Origin: Jiangella rhizosphaerae
Lineage (GTDB): Bacteria > Actinomycetota > Actinomycetes > Jiangellales > Jiangellaceae
Assembly (NCBI RefSeq): GCF_003579925.1
Contig: NZ_QUAL01000152.1
Span: forward strand, 3,339 to 67,338
Direction: 5' to 3'
DNA: 64,000 nt
In this document: positions 53,685-61,788 of the stretch, in pieces
How positions within the stretch are numbered: the stretch's first letter is position 1
How the letters are laid out: every line of letters starts with the position of its first letter
Notes under the pieces: model-generated
Told to the model about the DNA's origin: nothing
Databases searched by the model: none
Seen by the model: only the letters and a program-made list of their open reading frames with translations
Program-made: the position numbers and the translations under genes

Positions 53685-53978
53685 TCACGGTTCCGCGTGC
53701 AGTTCTTCGAGCAGTAGGTGGGCGCGCTCGAACTCGAACCCCAGCAGGTCGTCCGCATCCTCGAGCTCCCGCGCCAAGGACAACGCCTCGGTCAGCACCC
53801 ACCGGGCGCCAGGGTCGCCACGACCGGTGAGCAGGTCGCCGAGCACGACGAGCGCCCGGACCCGGGTGACATCCGAGGCCTCCCCGTCGAGGAGCCGCCG
53901 CAAGGTCGCCTCGGCACCGGGCAGATCGCCCCGATCTGCCTGCATCAGCGCCTTCCGCAGCGCCCCCTCGCCATTCAT
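53685..53978 (-). CDS. small tetratricopeptide-like helical protein
   Basis: 97 residues, all helical, with a TPR-like pattern of small and aromatic residues: ALMQADRGDLPGAEATLRRL, RALVVLGDLLTGRGDPG, WVLTEALSLARELEDA. ATG at 53978 with GGAGCGG upstream. It lies next to the integrase, on the other strand, and is the last gene that I assign to the host chromosome. Function unknown. Confidence 0.6.
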   Translation of the reverse strand: MNGEGALRKALMQADRGDLPGAEATLRRLLDGEASDVTRVRALVVLGDLLTGRGDPGARWVLTEALSLARELEDADDLLGFEFERAHLLLEELHAEP

Positions 53979-54153
53979 GTCCGCTCCCGCTCCACGATGC
54001 CGGACCCCCTCACAGCCCCGAAGACGCCTTGTATGGCACCTCGTGCGACCTCGCGGTCGCCGACGACGGCGAGTGATCCGCGGCACGAGTCCAGGGCCGT
54101 CACACGTTGAATCTGAACTCCACCTGATGCCGTAACTATGCAACACTTCCGAC

Positions 54154-55530
54154 GTGAGCACAAGACCCGGAACGACCCGATGCGCCGTTTATCTGCGCAT
54201 CTCTTTGGACGCGAACGGTGACGGCCTCGCCATCGACCGCCAGCGAGAGGACTGTCTGCGTATCGCGGCCGAGCGTGGCTGGACAGTCATCACCCCGTTG
54301 TTCATCGACAAGGTCAGCGCCAGCAGTGCCAGCAAGGTCCGGCCCGGTTATGACGCGCTGGTGGCCGCGTACGAACGCGGCGAGTTCGAGGCCCTCGTCT
54401 GCTGGGACCTCGACCGTCTCACCCGCCAGCCGCGGCAGCTCGAGGACTGGATCGACGCCGCGACCGACCGCGGCCTGATCCTCGTCACTGCCAACGGCGA
54501 AGCCGACCTGTCCACCGACGCTGGACGGCTCTTCGCGCGCATCAAGGCATCGGTCGCACGCGCTGAGGTCGAGAGGAAAGGTGCCCGGCAGCGGCGCGCG
54601 GCCCTGCAGCGCTCAGAGCGTGGCCGGCCGCCGTTGGGTGTACGACTCACTGGGTACGAGGTGGGCGGCGCGGTTATCCCGTCCGAGGCGGCCGTCGTGC
54701 GGGAGATGTTCGAGATGTTCGCCGCGGGCGAGTCACTTCGCGGCTTGGCTGCCCAGCTGACTGAGGCCGGCGTCTCGACCCGCAGCGGCGGGCCATGGAA
54801 CCCGTCGACCGTCCGCACGACGCTGACGAATCCGCGCTACGCCGGACGCGCCGTCTACCAGGGCAAGGAGACCGGGCAGCGCGGCGGATGGGAAGCCATC
54901 GTTGATGATGACTTGTTCGATGTCGTGCAGGCGCGCCTCGCCGACCCCCGTCGCCGGACCCAGATCGGGACTGATCGAAAGCACCTCGGCAGCGGCATGT
55001 TTCTGTGCCAGTGCGGGCGACGCGTCGTCTCCTGGAGTGGCGACAGATACCGGTGCCCAAGCGGCTGCCTCACACGGGCACGGGGCCCGATCGACGACTT
55101 CGTCCTCAAGGTCATTCGTGAGCGGCTGGGCCGGCCCGACTTAGCCCAGCTCCTCGTTTCGCCAAAGGACGACGCCGAGGCAGAACGACTCAGCAAGGAG
55201 GCAGCTGGGCTCCGGCGCCGTATCGCGCAGACCGACGACGACTATGACGCCGACCTCATCGACGCGCGTCGGCACAAGGTCAAGGTCGAGAAGCTGCGAG
55301 CCGACCTGGACCATGTCAACGCGCGACGGGCGCGGCTCACAGCCGCCACCGGCCCCGCCGCGGCTGTGCTCACCGCACCAGACCCCGTCGCGGCATTCGA
55401 CACGTTGACGTCACTGATGATCCGCCGCGCGGTCATCGACCTGTTCGCCGAGTTCACCCTTCACCCGGCGCCACGTGGGCGACGTACGTTCGACCCCGAG
55501 ACAGTGCGTGTCGAGTGGAGGCAGCCGTGA
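54154..55530 (+). CDS. int: large serine recombinase (integrase)
   Basis: 458 residues. The N-terminal resolvase domain has the catalytic serine, Ser17, in VYLRIS and the conserved arginine block DLDRLTRQPRQLEDW. A recombinase domain follows (RTTLTNPRYAGRAVYQG). A zinc ribbon near 284-304 has cysteines in CQCGRR and RCPSGC. A coiled coil follows around 340-390 (EAERLSKEAAGLRRRI), as needed for directional integration between attP and attB. The GTG at 54154 has no competing start. Phage and integrative elements of actinomycetes often use such enzymes. attP usually lies just upstream of the gene. Confidence 0.93.
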   Translation: MSTRPGTTRCAVYLRISLDANGDGLAIDRQREDCLRIAAERGWTVITPLFIDKVSASSASKVRPGYDALVAAYERGEFEALVCWDLDRLTRQPRQLEDWIDAATDRGLILVTANGEADLSTDAGRLFARIKASVARAEVERKGARQRRAALQRSERGRPPLGVRLTGYEVGGAVIPSEAAVVREMFEMFAAGESLRGLAAQLTEAGVSTRSGGPWNPSTVRTTLTNPRYAGRAVYQGKETGQRGGWEAIVDDDLFDVVQARLADPRRRTQIGTDRKHLGSGMFLCQCGRRVVSWSGDRYRCPSGCLTRARGPIDDFVLKVIRERLGRPDLAQLLVSPKDDAEAERLSKEAAGLRRRIAQTDDDYDADLIDARRHKVKVEKLRADLDHVNARRARLTAATGPAAAVLTAPDPVAAFDTLTSLMIRRAVIDLFAEFTLHPAPRGRRTFDPETVRVEWRQP

Positions 55531-55871
55531 AGCTGTCTGAGGCGTTCCGACGGATGACCCCGAGGCGTCACCGCCGCAAACTGCGTCGCGAACTGCTAGA
55601 TGCGGCTGCTGCTGCCATTTCCGATGACGCGCGGCGGGCCATTCGCGAGTTCGGAGCTGCCTTGTTGGACGGGCTGCCAACGACGATCTTTCGGTGCGCG
55701 GTGTGCGGCACGAAGGTTGGCACCTACGACCCGGACGGGACGAACTTCCGGGCTCCTGAATGCCCACAGCACGGTGATCTGGATCTGAGTTTGCGCACCT
55801 GGCGCGACAAGGCGGCGCAGCGGCACGACGCCGAGAAGAAGCTCACTCTCAAGCTGCGTCCGGTAAGCTAG
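55527..55871 (+). CDS. small zinc-ribbon-like mobile-element protein
   Basis: 114 residues. A basic helical N-terminus (RHRRKLRRELLDAAAAAI) is followed by CAVCG and then CPQH, a likely zinc-binding pair. The GTG start overlaps the integrase stop (GTGA). It could be a DNA-binding accessory factor of the integrase; it is not a recognised recombination directionality factor. Confidence 0.7.
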   Translation: MKLSEAFRRMTPRRHRRKLRRELLDAAAAAISDDARRAIREFGAALLDGLPTTIFRCAVCGTKVGTYDPDGTNFRAPECPQHGDLDLSLRTWRDKAAQRHDAEKKLTLKLRPVS

Positions 55872-55971
55872 TTCTCAACCTCGCCGGAATCTGGGCGCGT
55901 CGAGCCCGGTACCCCGCGCAGTTCGACGCGAGAGAGGGCTCGCGAATCACCGCTACTGGCGGAGGTTCGCT

Positions 55972-56220
55972 GTGCCCACGCGCACACCAAAGGACCCTAG
56001 GGTCCGTAAGCTCAGATCCCAGGCCGGCGGCTTCAAGCGCCGCGGCAACCTCGCGAAGGCCGAAGAGTGCCAGCGTGAGCTGAAGGCGATCACGGCCGAG
56101 GACTACATCAAGCGGCTAGTCGACTCGGCGCCACCTTTGACGCTGGCACAACGTGACCGGCTCGCCTCCCTGTTGCGTCCCGCCGCGTCGAACGGCGGTG
56201 GCGCTGATGCTGCGGCCTGA
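55972..56220 (+). CDS. small helical mobile-element protein
   Basis: 82 residues, basic first half (RVRKLRSQAGGFKRRGNLAK) and a second helix with PPLTLAQRDRLASLLRP. Proteins of this type are frequent in actinomycete prophages and plasmid-like elements without known function. GTG start, with GGCGGAGG upstream. The 100 bases before it hold no gene. Confidence 0.65.
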   Translation: MPTRTPKDPRVRKLRSQAGGFKRRGNLAKAEECQRELKAITAEDYIKRLVDSAPPLTLAQRDRLASLLRPAASNGGGADAAA

Positions 56221-56257
56221 AAGCGGGCGCGCCCCCCGTGGTGGCGAGGGGCGCGTG

Positions 56258-56455
56258 ATGCAGGATCACGACCGGGCTGGGACGGACGCTGCTGTTCCCA
56301 GCGTAGCGGACGGCTGGGACACTCCGGAGCCGAAGCGCTGCCGCTACTCCGGCATCTGGTGCTACGCCAAGCCGCTCCTAGAGCTCGAGGTCACGCCCGA
56401 GGCTGAGCCGTGCTGCCGACACCTCCTCACCGACGCCGAGGCGGTGTCGCGATGA
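56258..56455 (+). CDS. small cysteine-containing protein
   Basis: 65 residues with Cys residues in KRCRYSGIWCYA and EPCCRHLL, possibly a small metal site. ATG 56258 follows GAGGGGCG; a GTG lies directly before it. The stop overlaps the next gene's start (ATGA). Family not recognised. Confidence 0.5.
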   Translation: MQDHDRAGTDAAVPSVADGWDTPEPKRCRYSGIWCYAKPLLELEVTPEAEPCCRHLLTDAEAVSR

Positions 56456-56604
56456 CAGCTGCCATCGAGGAGTACGCAGAGCGCATCGAGGCGTTCTGGC
56501 GCCGCCCCGTCCGTGGCCGCGACTTCGGCTATTGGATGCGGGTCTACGCCGAGAACGCCGCCAGGCCAACGCCGGCCGCCACGGCGGTGGTCGCCCGTGC
56601 GTAG
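56452..56604 (+). CDS. very small protein of the ATPase operon
   Basis: 50 residues: MTAAIEEYAERIEAFWRRP, then a short WMRVYAENAARPTP tail. It overlaps the genes on both sides (ATGA before, 8 bases after), and codon use is normal. This supports translation as part of the operon, but the function is unknown. Confidence 0.5.
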   Translation: MTAAIEEYAERIEAFWRRPVRGRDFGYWMRVYAENAARPTPAATAVVARA

Positions 56605-57823
56605 CGAGATCGCGAAGACGGGGCTCTGCCCGCAGTGCCAGACACCCTCGACGTACTTTCCGGACGAGGACCGCTGGTACCACCACGGGAATGTGGACAA
56701 CCGCGCGTGCTGGGCCGCGCTGGGCGCCGCCGAGTCGAACGGCCACCGCCCAGCGGCCGACACGCCGTCACCCGTAGACGGGCCGGTCGGCACAACCTGG
56801 CGGCCCGTCGACCTCGGGCCGTTCCTCCGAGGCGAGGTCGAGCGGCCTGAGCCAACTGTCGGCATCTCACGCGCCGACGGGCTCCGGCTGCTGTACCCGG
56901 CGCGCGAACACATGGTCATCGGCGAGATGGAGTCTGGGAAGTCCTGGCTGGCGCTGGCGTCGGTCTCGGCCGAGCTCACGGCCGGCAACCGGGTGCTCTA
57001 CATCCACGGCGAGGAAGCAGACCCGACCGACACCATCGAGCGGCTGCAGGCCCTCGGCGTGTCCGACGACGACATTCTCGCCCGGTTCACGTTCGTCGGC
57101 CCCAATGAGCCGGTCGACCCGTTCTCGCTCGCCGTTTTGCTGGACCCACCACCGTCGCTGGTCGTGCTCGACGGCACCAACGAGCTGATGTCGATGAATC
57201 GGCTGGGCATCCGTGACGAGGACGGCGCAGCGGCCTACCGACGCCTGCTCGTGAAGCCATGCACCGCCGTCGGCGCGGCCGTCCTGTCGTGTGACCACGT
57301 CGTCAAGGACCGCGAGAAGCGCGACCGCGGGCCGCTCGGCAGCATCCATAAAGGGAACGGGCTGACGGGGTCGCTCATCCTGCTCGAGAACGCCTCACCG
57401 TTCGGCCGCGGCGAGCGCGGCTGCTCGCACGTCTTCGTCACGAAGGACCGCCCCGGACACCTGCGCCGGCACGGCCGTCCGAGCAAACTCCCGGGGAAGA
57501 CGTTCATGGGCTCGCTCATCGTGGACGACACGCGCACCACAGTCGGCTACCTCGACCTGTCGTTCATCGAGCCGCCCGAGGACCAGCCCCGCGAGTCGGT
57601 CCGCTCGCGCGACCAGCTCGACGACGACCGAGTGCTCGAGGTGGTCGAGGCCATCGCCGGCACGGGCCGACAGCCCACGCTGCGCGGCGTCCGATCCAAG
57701 GCCGGCCTCGGCAAGGACCGCGTCGACAACGCGCTCACCCGCCTGGTCCTCGACAGCCGCCTCATCGAGAAGCCAGGGCCCAACCGTTCCCGACTGTTCA
57801 GTGTGGCTGAGGTGATCCCATGA
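56597..57823 (+). CDS. RecA-like AAA ATPase/replicative helicase-like protein
   Basis: 408 residues. The N-terminus holds a zinc-ribbon-like CPQCQ. The RecA-type core follows, with Walker A GEMESGKSW at about 109-117 and Walker B LVVLDGTNELM at about 188. It resembles RepA/DnaB-type hexameric helicases of plasmids and phages. The last 60 residues form a winged helix (LRGVRSKAGLGKDRVDNALT). GTG start overlaps the previous gene by eight bases. Directly after it lies an octamer-repeat array, as seen where Rep-type proteins bind an origin. Replication of the excised element is the likely role. Confidence 0.75.
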   Translation: MRSEIAKTGLCPQCQTPSTYFPDEDRWYHHGNVDNRACWAALGAAESNGHRPAADTPSPVDGPVGTTWRPVDLGPFLRGEVERPEPTVGISRADGLRLLYPAREHMVIGEMESGKSWLALASVSAELTAGNRVLYIHGEEADPTDTIERLQALGVSDDDILARFTFVGPNEPVDPFSLAVLLDPPPSLVVLDGTNELMSMNRLGIRDEDGAAAYRRLLVKPCTAVGAAVLSCDHVVKDREKRDRGPLGSIHKGNGLTGSLILLENASPFGRGERGCSHVFVTKDRPGHLRRHGRPSKLPGKTFMGSLIVDDTRTTVGYLDLSFIEPPEDQPRESVRSRDQLDDDRVLEVVEAIAGTGRQPTLRGVRSKAGLGKDRVDNALTRLVLDSRLIEKPGPNRSRLFSVAEVIP

Positions 57824-57931
57824 CCGCGCGACCCGCAGGTGTGGCGTGGCGGTGTGGCTCTAAAGAGCGAGCCACACGCGCACACACCCACACGGTGTGG
57901 CTCAGCCGCACCCAGCCACACACAGCCACAC
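57801..57931. repeat. array of GTGTGGCT octamers, candidate replication origin
   Basis: Six exact copies of GTGTGGCT lie within 131 bases: three direct (57801-57808, 57852-57859, 57895-57902) and three inverted (57870-57877, 57914-57921, 57924-57931). One 7/8 copy is at 57839-57846. Chance would give almost none. The pair at 57852 and 57870 forms a 9-bp hairpin stem. The array covers the end of the ATPase gene and the tiny gene after it. Iterons of a replication origin, or repressor operators, are the main possibilities. Confidence 0.8.
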
Positions 57932-57948
57932 CGACCGGGAGACCCTGA
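57820..57948 (+). CDS. tiny reading frame through the repeat array
   Basis: 42 codons with start and stop overlapping the genes on both sides (ATGA each time). The product is low-complexity (Thr, His, Arg) because it reads the octamer array. It may only couple translation of the next gene or be non-functional, so I give it low confidence. Confidence 0.3.
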   Translation: MTARPAGVAWRCGSKERATRAHTHTVWLSRTQPHTATPTGRP

Positions 57949-58139
57949 TGAAGATCACCATCCGCCACGTCGTCGTGCAGCACCGCATCGCCGACAGCGT
58001 CGTCATCGACGACCAGGAGAAGTACCACCGCGTCGGCCACCACCCAGCCGACGGCTGGCACTGCCACACCTGCAACAGCTCCCGCTGCCCGACCATCGCA
58101 GCCGTACACGACGTCGTTACTCCCATGGAGGACGCATGA
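57948..58139 (+). CDS. small His/Cys-containing protein
   Basis: 63 residues: MKITIRHVVVQHRIAD, then GHHPADGWHCHTCNSSRCPT. The cluster of His and Cys suggests a zinc-binding knuckle. Its stop overlaps the next start (ATGA). Family not recognised. Confidence 0.55.
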   Translation: MKITIRHVVVQHRIADSVVIDDQEKYHRVGHHPADGWHCHTCNSSRCPTIAAVHDVVTPMEDA

Positions 58140-58309
58140 CCGACCGACACCTCCTCGCCGCGCCCGAGGTCCCTGACCCCAAGCACCGGTGGGACTGTCC
58201 ACGGCCCGGCTGGGTCAGCCAAGGCGCCCGCGTGGCCGGGCAGCACGTGCAGCGGTGCGCGGGCTGCGGCGCCCCGCGGCTCGTGCCAGCGGCGGAGGGT
58301 GCGCGATGA
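58136..58309 (+). CDS. small zinc-ribbon-like protein
   Basis: 57 residues with CPRP, then VQRCAGCGAPRLVP, a CxxC knuckle as in small phage zinc-ribbon proteins. It overlaps the genes on both sides (ATGA before and after). Function unknown. Confidence 0.55.
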   Translation: MTDRHLLAAPEVPDPKHRWDCPRPGWVSQGARVAGQHVQRCAGCGAPRLVPAAEGAR

Positions 58310-58695
58310 CCACCGCCCGCAATGCGGTCCTGCTCGCTGCGTTCCTCAAGCGCGTCGCCGAGCTGGGCCTCGTGCCCGGCGAGCTCGAGCGCGACGACAA
58401 ACGCCCGGTCAGCGACTACCCGACCATGCCGCCGGCCACCTGTCACCTGAGCAGCCGGTACCTCGCTGGCGTGTACCCCGAGCTCGACCTCGTTGAGGGC
58501 GTCATCACGTTCCGGCGCAGCACACGCGTTGCCGCGATTCGCCACTCGTGGAACACCACGCCGGACGGGCAGATCGTCGACTCAACGTTCCGCGCCGACG
58601 TCGACGACCTCACGTACTGGCCGCTCGGTCGCGCTCCAGAAAATCCCGACCCCCGGGGCCCGCTGACCCACGCGGCCAGTCCGATCTATCCGTGA
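58306..58695 (+). CDS. hypothetical mobile-element protein, 129 residues
   Basis: The N-terminal helix (ARNAVLLAAFLKRVAELGLV) is followed by a mixed region with YPELDLVEGVITFRRSTRV and WNTTPDGQIVDSTF. It resembles small phage proteins next to replication modules, without an assignable function. The start overlaps the previous stop. It ends 29 bases before the terminase-like gene. Confidence 0.6.
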   Translation: MTTARNAVLLAAFLKRVAELGLVPGELERDDKRPVSDYPTMPPATCHLSSRYLAGVYPELDLVEGVITFRRSTRVAAIRHSWNTTPDGQIVDSTFRADVDDLTYWPLGRAPENPDPRGPLTHAASPIYP

Positions 58696-58724
58696 TGCAT
58701 GGAGCTACAGGTTAGGGGTTGATC

Positions 58725-59219
58725 ATGCCGACGAAGCGACCCGAGGCACGTCGGGAGCAGGTCCGGGACCTACGTGACCAGGGCCTTTCGTTCCGCGAGA
58801 TCGGTCGGCGGCTGGGCATCAGTCATGAGATGGCCCGCCGTGATGCCCGTGACGCCGGGTTGACGGCGTTGACGCCGGTGCCGTCCGGTCTGAGTGCTCG
58901 CGGTGAGGCGTTCTGGGCGCATGCGATCGCCGTGTTCGAGCTTGACGCGCACGAGCAGGAGCTGCTGACGCAGGTGTGCCGGCTGCTCGACCGGGCCGAC
59001 GCGCTGCGTGACGCGGTCGAGCAGGACGGCGTGATCGTGACGACGCCGCGCGGTGACCGCAGGCCGAATCCGGCGATCGCTGAGGAGCGTCAAGTGTCGC
59101 TGGCGATCGGGCGGCTGTTGGTGCTGCTGGAGATCCCGGCCGACGACGGTGCGGTAAGCACGCCGACGCGGACCCGGGCACGCCGCGCGGCCGAGGCCCG
59201 CTGGCAAGGGGGTGCCTGA
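58725..59219 (+). CDS. terminase small subunit-like protein (P27-type), with N-terminal helix-turn-helix
   Basis: 164 residues. The N-terminus is a helix-turn-helix (LRDQGLSFREIGRRLGISHE). From about residue 48 the order matches P27/Terminase_4 proteins: LSARGEAFWAHAIAVFELDA, CRLLDRADALRDAVEQDG, PRGDRRPNPAIAEERQ, then a terminal LLVLLEIP helix. Small terminases recognise the pac site for phage DNA packaging. ATG 58725 follows AGGGG. No large terminase follows in the visible 5 kb, which is unusual for a complete prophage. It could also be a DNA-binding protein unrelated to packaging. Confidence 0.6.
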   Translation: MPTKRPEARREQVRDLRDQGLSFREIGRRLGISHEMARRDARDAGLTALTPVPSGLSARGEAFWAHAIAVFELDAHEQELLTQVCRLLDRADALRDAVEQDGVIVTTPRGDRRPNPAIAEERQVSLAIGRLLVLLEIPADDGAVSTPTRTRARRAAEARWQGGA

Positions 59220-59416
59220 TGGTCCGCCGCAGACAGGAGGCCTCCTCGATGCCGCCGGAGCTGTCGACCCCGGCCTACATCGACCCGGACAGCGGCTGGC
59301 GCTGGATGTCCCCGGAGGCGTGGGCGTACGGCCGCGCGGCGTGGGAGGCCGGCGACCCTGCTTGGGATGGCGGCTTCAGCGCACCCGACGAGCCGTACAG
59401 CGCGGCTGACCTCTGA
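59219..59416 (+). CDS. small acidic protein after the terminase-like gene
   Basis: 65 residues with WRWMSPEAWAYGRAAWEAGDP, rich in Trp and acidic residues. ATG 59219 overlaps the terminase-like stop (ATGA). A second ATG at 59249, with AGGAGG before it, could be the real start of a 55-residue protein. Unknown function. Confidence 0.55.
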   Translation: MVRRRQEASSMPPELSTPAYIDPDSGWRWMSPEAWAYGRAAWEAGDPAWDGGFSAPDEPYSAADL

Positions 59417-59446
59417 CGGTCGAGCACTCACCAGGAAGGCAATGAC

Positions 59447-59713
59447 ATGACTGCTGCTCGCATCGCCCGCGTCCGCTGCTGGGCGCGCGGCCACGAGCTC
59501 GTGAGCTTCGCCGTCTCGCCCACGGCCGCGCTGCTGGTGTGCCTCCGCTGTGGCGACACCCGCCGGATACCGCACTCGCCGCTGGCGGCGCCGACGTTGC
59601 TGGAGTCGGCAGCCGCGCGCGGGGTCGCCCTCGTCGACGAGCAGACGCTCGCCGACCTGCAGACCGCGCACGCGGTCGAGCAGGCGCTCGCGAACCGTGG
59701 CGGCGAGCCGTGA
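59447..59713 (+). CDS. small zinc-ribbon-like protein, 88 residues
   Basis: The first half has RCWARGHELVSF and LLVCLRCGDTRRIP, a Cys-His, Cys-x2-Cys arrangement as in one-knuckle zinc ribbons. The second half is a helix ending AHAVEQALANRGG. AGGAAGG precedes the ATG. It overlaps the next gene (GTGA). Confidence 0.6.
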   Translation: MTAARIARVRCWARGHELVSFAVSPTAALLVCLRCGDTRRIPHSPLAAPTLLESAAARGVALVDEQTLADLQTAHAVEQALANRGGEP

Positions 59714-60057
59714 TCAGCGCGCGGACGGCCGAGCTCGCGCTCCAGGCGCTCGCGTCAGCCTGGCGCCGGGCCAAGCTCAACGGCACACCGCCGCCGCAGG
59801 CCTGGCAGGTCGCGATCGCTGAGTTGTCGGCGGTGGCGGAGGGTTCGCCCGAGCGAACACTTCCAGCAGCGTTCCAGCGCCTCATGACACCGTCGGAAGC
59901 GGTCGAGGAGATCGCGGTTCAGGAGGCAGCGGCGCGGCTCGGGATCACACCCCGGGCCGTGCAGCGCAGGATCGGTCGCGGGTCGCTCTCGGCACGACGG
60001 ATCGGACGGGAGTGGCTGGTCAGGTGGCCGCCCATCGAGCGGAAGGAAGCAGCGTGA
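59710..60057 (+). CDS. helix-turn-helix (excisionase/MerR-like) protein
   Basis: 115 residues. The N-terminal half is helical. The C-terminal part is a DNA-binding domain of the excisionase/HTH_17 type: AAARLGITPRAVQRRIGRGS, then SARRIGREWLVRW. It could be the recombination directionality factor (excisionase) or a regulator of the element, although it does not lie beside the integrase. GTG start overlaps the previous stop. Confidence 0.65.
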   Translation: MISARTAELALQALASAWRRAKLNGTPPPQAWQVAIAELSAVAEGSPERTLPAAFQRLMTPSEAVEEIAVQEAAARLGITPRAVQRRIGRGSLSARRIGREWLVRWPPIERKEAA

Positions 60058-60269
60058 CGAAGGTCGAGGAAGCACAACCGAAGCGCTACCGCGTGACGGC
60101 GCCGTACGTCACCGTGAAGGCCGAGGTCGGCGGGTTCCTGGCGGGCGCCGGCAGCAACGGATACGGCGTCGTCGGCGTGTACAAGGACGGCATCTTGCCG
60201 CCCAGCGCCGTGCCAGAGGCGGTCGAGAGCCTGCTCGCGCGCGGCCTGGTCGAGGAGGTGGCGCCGTGA
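60054..60269 (+). CDS. small hypothetical protein, 71 residues
   Basis: Beta-rich start (RYRVTAPYVTVKAEV), then a glycine-rich GGFLAGAGSNGYGVVGVYKDG and a C-terminal helix ending LLARGLVEEV. GGAAGGAAG precedes the GTG. It resembles small phage structural or accessory proteins, but I cannot name a family. It overlaps the next gene (GTGA). Confidence 0.6.
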   Translation: MTKVEEAQPKRYRVTAPYVTVKAEVGGFLAGAGSNGYGVVGVYKDGILPPSAVPEAVESLLARGLVEEVAP

Positions 60270-60964
60270 GCCGGCTCAAGCTCCGCGTCCGCGCCGACGC
60301 CGCTGACGACGTGCGTTGGCTCCGCGAGGAGTGCGGCATCCCCGACGCGACGCTGATGGAGGCTGCAGGGCCTGACGGCTGGATCGCGGGCGCCGGCCTG
60401 ACTGCGTGGGCAGAGAGCGCCCTCGACGACATCGAGCAGCGCAGCACTGGCTCGCTGCCAGGCCGCGACGGCACACACCCGATCGACACCATCGGCGCGC
60501 TGGCGAAGCGGGCATCCACGCACCGGCCAGAGACCTCGACGACGGGCCGCATGACGCCGGATGCCGCGTACGAGTCCGGCCGGATCACCGCAGCGTCGCT
60601 GCCGACCTGGCAGGCCCGCTACGACGCCGACCCGGCCGCTACGGGCGCCCAACTCGCCGAGCTCGCACCGGTGCTGGCCGACGGCAAGCGCCCGGCCGGC
60701 ACCTCCCCGTGGGCACTCGGCGAGGACGGCCGGTACGTGCTCGCCAGCACGCCCACGCGGCCGTCGGCCACGCCGCTGCTCGACGAGATGGACCGCTCGA
60801 TCTTTGGGCCGACGCAGGAGGACCGGTACCGCGAGCAGGATCTCGCCGCGGAGCGTGAAGCCCGGGAGATCCTCGAGCAGGAGCAGCAGGCCGCAGCGTC
60901 CTCCGTGGTCACCCCCGCCGAGCTCAAGACGCTGTTCCCCAAGAACTCCGACGACGCGGGCTGA
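60266..60964 (+). CDS. phage-like protein with scaffold/protease-type C-terminal motif
   Basis: 232 residues. In the middle, GRITAASLPTWQARYDADP followed by ATGAQLAELAPVLADGKRP resembles the C-terminal tail of phage prohead protease/scaffold proteins of the Mu protein I type. The first 100 residues are unrecognised, without a protease domain. The C-terminal 40 residues are a coiled coil (REQDLAAEREAREILEQEQQ) and TPAELKTLFPK. It could be a reduced scaffold-like protein; this is weak similarity by eye. Confidence 0.5.
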   Translation: MSRLKLRVRADAADDVRWLREECGIPDATLMEAAGPDGWIAGAGLTAWAESALDDIEQRSTGSLPGRDGTHPIDTIGALAKRASTHRPETSTTGRMTPDAAYESGRITAASLPTWQARYDADPAATGAQLAELAPVLADGKRPAGTSPWALGEDGRYVLASTPTRPSATPLLDEMDRSIFGPTQEDRYREQDLAAEREAREILEQEQQAAASSVVTPAELKTLFPKNSDDAG

Positions 60965-61325
60965 GAGAGGCCCTCGGTGGAGCCGACCCCGCTACGGCGT
61001 CAACGCCACCCGGTCGCTGCTGCTTCACGCTGCCGGCAGCGTCGCACGCGGGAACGAAGGCGAGAGAGTGGCCCGTCCTTTCGGCTGCAGAGACCTCGCC
61101 TGCGCCTGCGGTGTCGGCTCCACCAACTGACCGCGCCGTGGAGCACGACACATCGCCAAGGGGCATCAGCTAGTGGAGGGTTTCGTCCGACCCTCCGTGT
61201 ACGCTCCGAGCGTTCGACGGCTCGCCTGTTCTCGGCACGTCGTTGATGACAGATCCAAGTCGGTGTGGGAACGTTGCGTACAGCGGCCACGTTCCTCGAT
61301 CGGTAGCTCGGGAGGGGAGGCTCGA
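60965..61325. other. 361-base gap with long inverted repeat and palindrome, before the toxin-antitoxin pair
   Basis: No gene can be supported here. A perfect 12-bp inverted repeat (60976-60987 and 61113-61124) encloses 125 bases, within which lies a perfect 16-bp palindrome, ACGCTGCCGGCAGCGT (61027-61042). The rest, to 61325, probably contains the toxin-antitoxin promoter and a strong GGAGGGGAGG site just before its ATG. The inverted repeats could mark a structured RNA or a transcription end. Confidence 0.5.
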
Positions 61326-61775
61326 ATGGCTACTAATGTCCACGACGTCGCTGCTTACATCCTTGAGAAGCGCGGCCCGATGACGGCGATGAAGCTTCAG
61401 AAGCTCGTCTACTACTCGCAGGCATGGCACCTCGTCTGGGACACCGAACGATTGTTCCCCGAGGAGATCCAGGCCTGGGCCAACGGGCCGGTTGTGTACG
61501 AGCTCTACCAGAAGCACCGCGGGCAGTTCCAGGTGACTCAGTGGCCCGCAGGTAACAGCGCGAATCTCACTAACGCCGAACGTGAGTCGATCGACGCTGT
61601 GCTGCAGGTCTATGGGGGGATGCCGGCGCACGAGCTCAGCGAGCTCACACACCGTGAACGCCCATGGCGGGATGCGCGCGGCGGTCTGCCCGCCGGCGCG
61701 ATGAGTAGCGCCACGATCACCGTGGAGTCGATGTACGAGTACTACGACGGCCTCGTCGGTACTGCAGATCAGTAG
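61326..61775 (+). CDS. Panacea-domain (SocA/DUF4065) antitoxin
   Basis: 149 residues, almost the whole being the Panacea domain. Marks include GPMTAMKLQKLVYYSQAWHL, EIQAWANGPVVYELYQKHRG, the MPAHELSELTHRERPW helix and the PAGAMSSATI turn. Panacea antitoxins neutralise many unrelated toxins encoded beside them, and are common in prophages. The third-codon GC content is visibly lower than in the chromosomal genes, which suggests separate acquisition. The toxin candidate starts 13 bases after it. Confidence 0.88.
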   Translation: MATNVHDVAAYILEKRGPMTAMKLQKLVYYSQAWHLVWDTERLFPEEIQAWANGPVVYELYQKHRGQFQVTQWPAGNSANLTNAERESIDAVLQVYGGMPAHELSELTHRERPWRDARGGLPAGAMSSATITVESMYEYYDGLVGTADQ

Positions 61776-61788
61776 GGGGGCCCGCCGC

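Noticed and set aside
53979-54153. An exact attL core beside the integrase
   Set aside because: The right end of the element is outside the window, so no pair of repeats can be compared; naming a core would be a guess.
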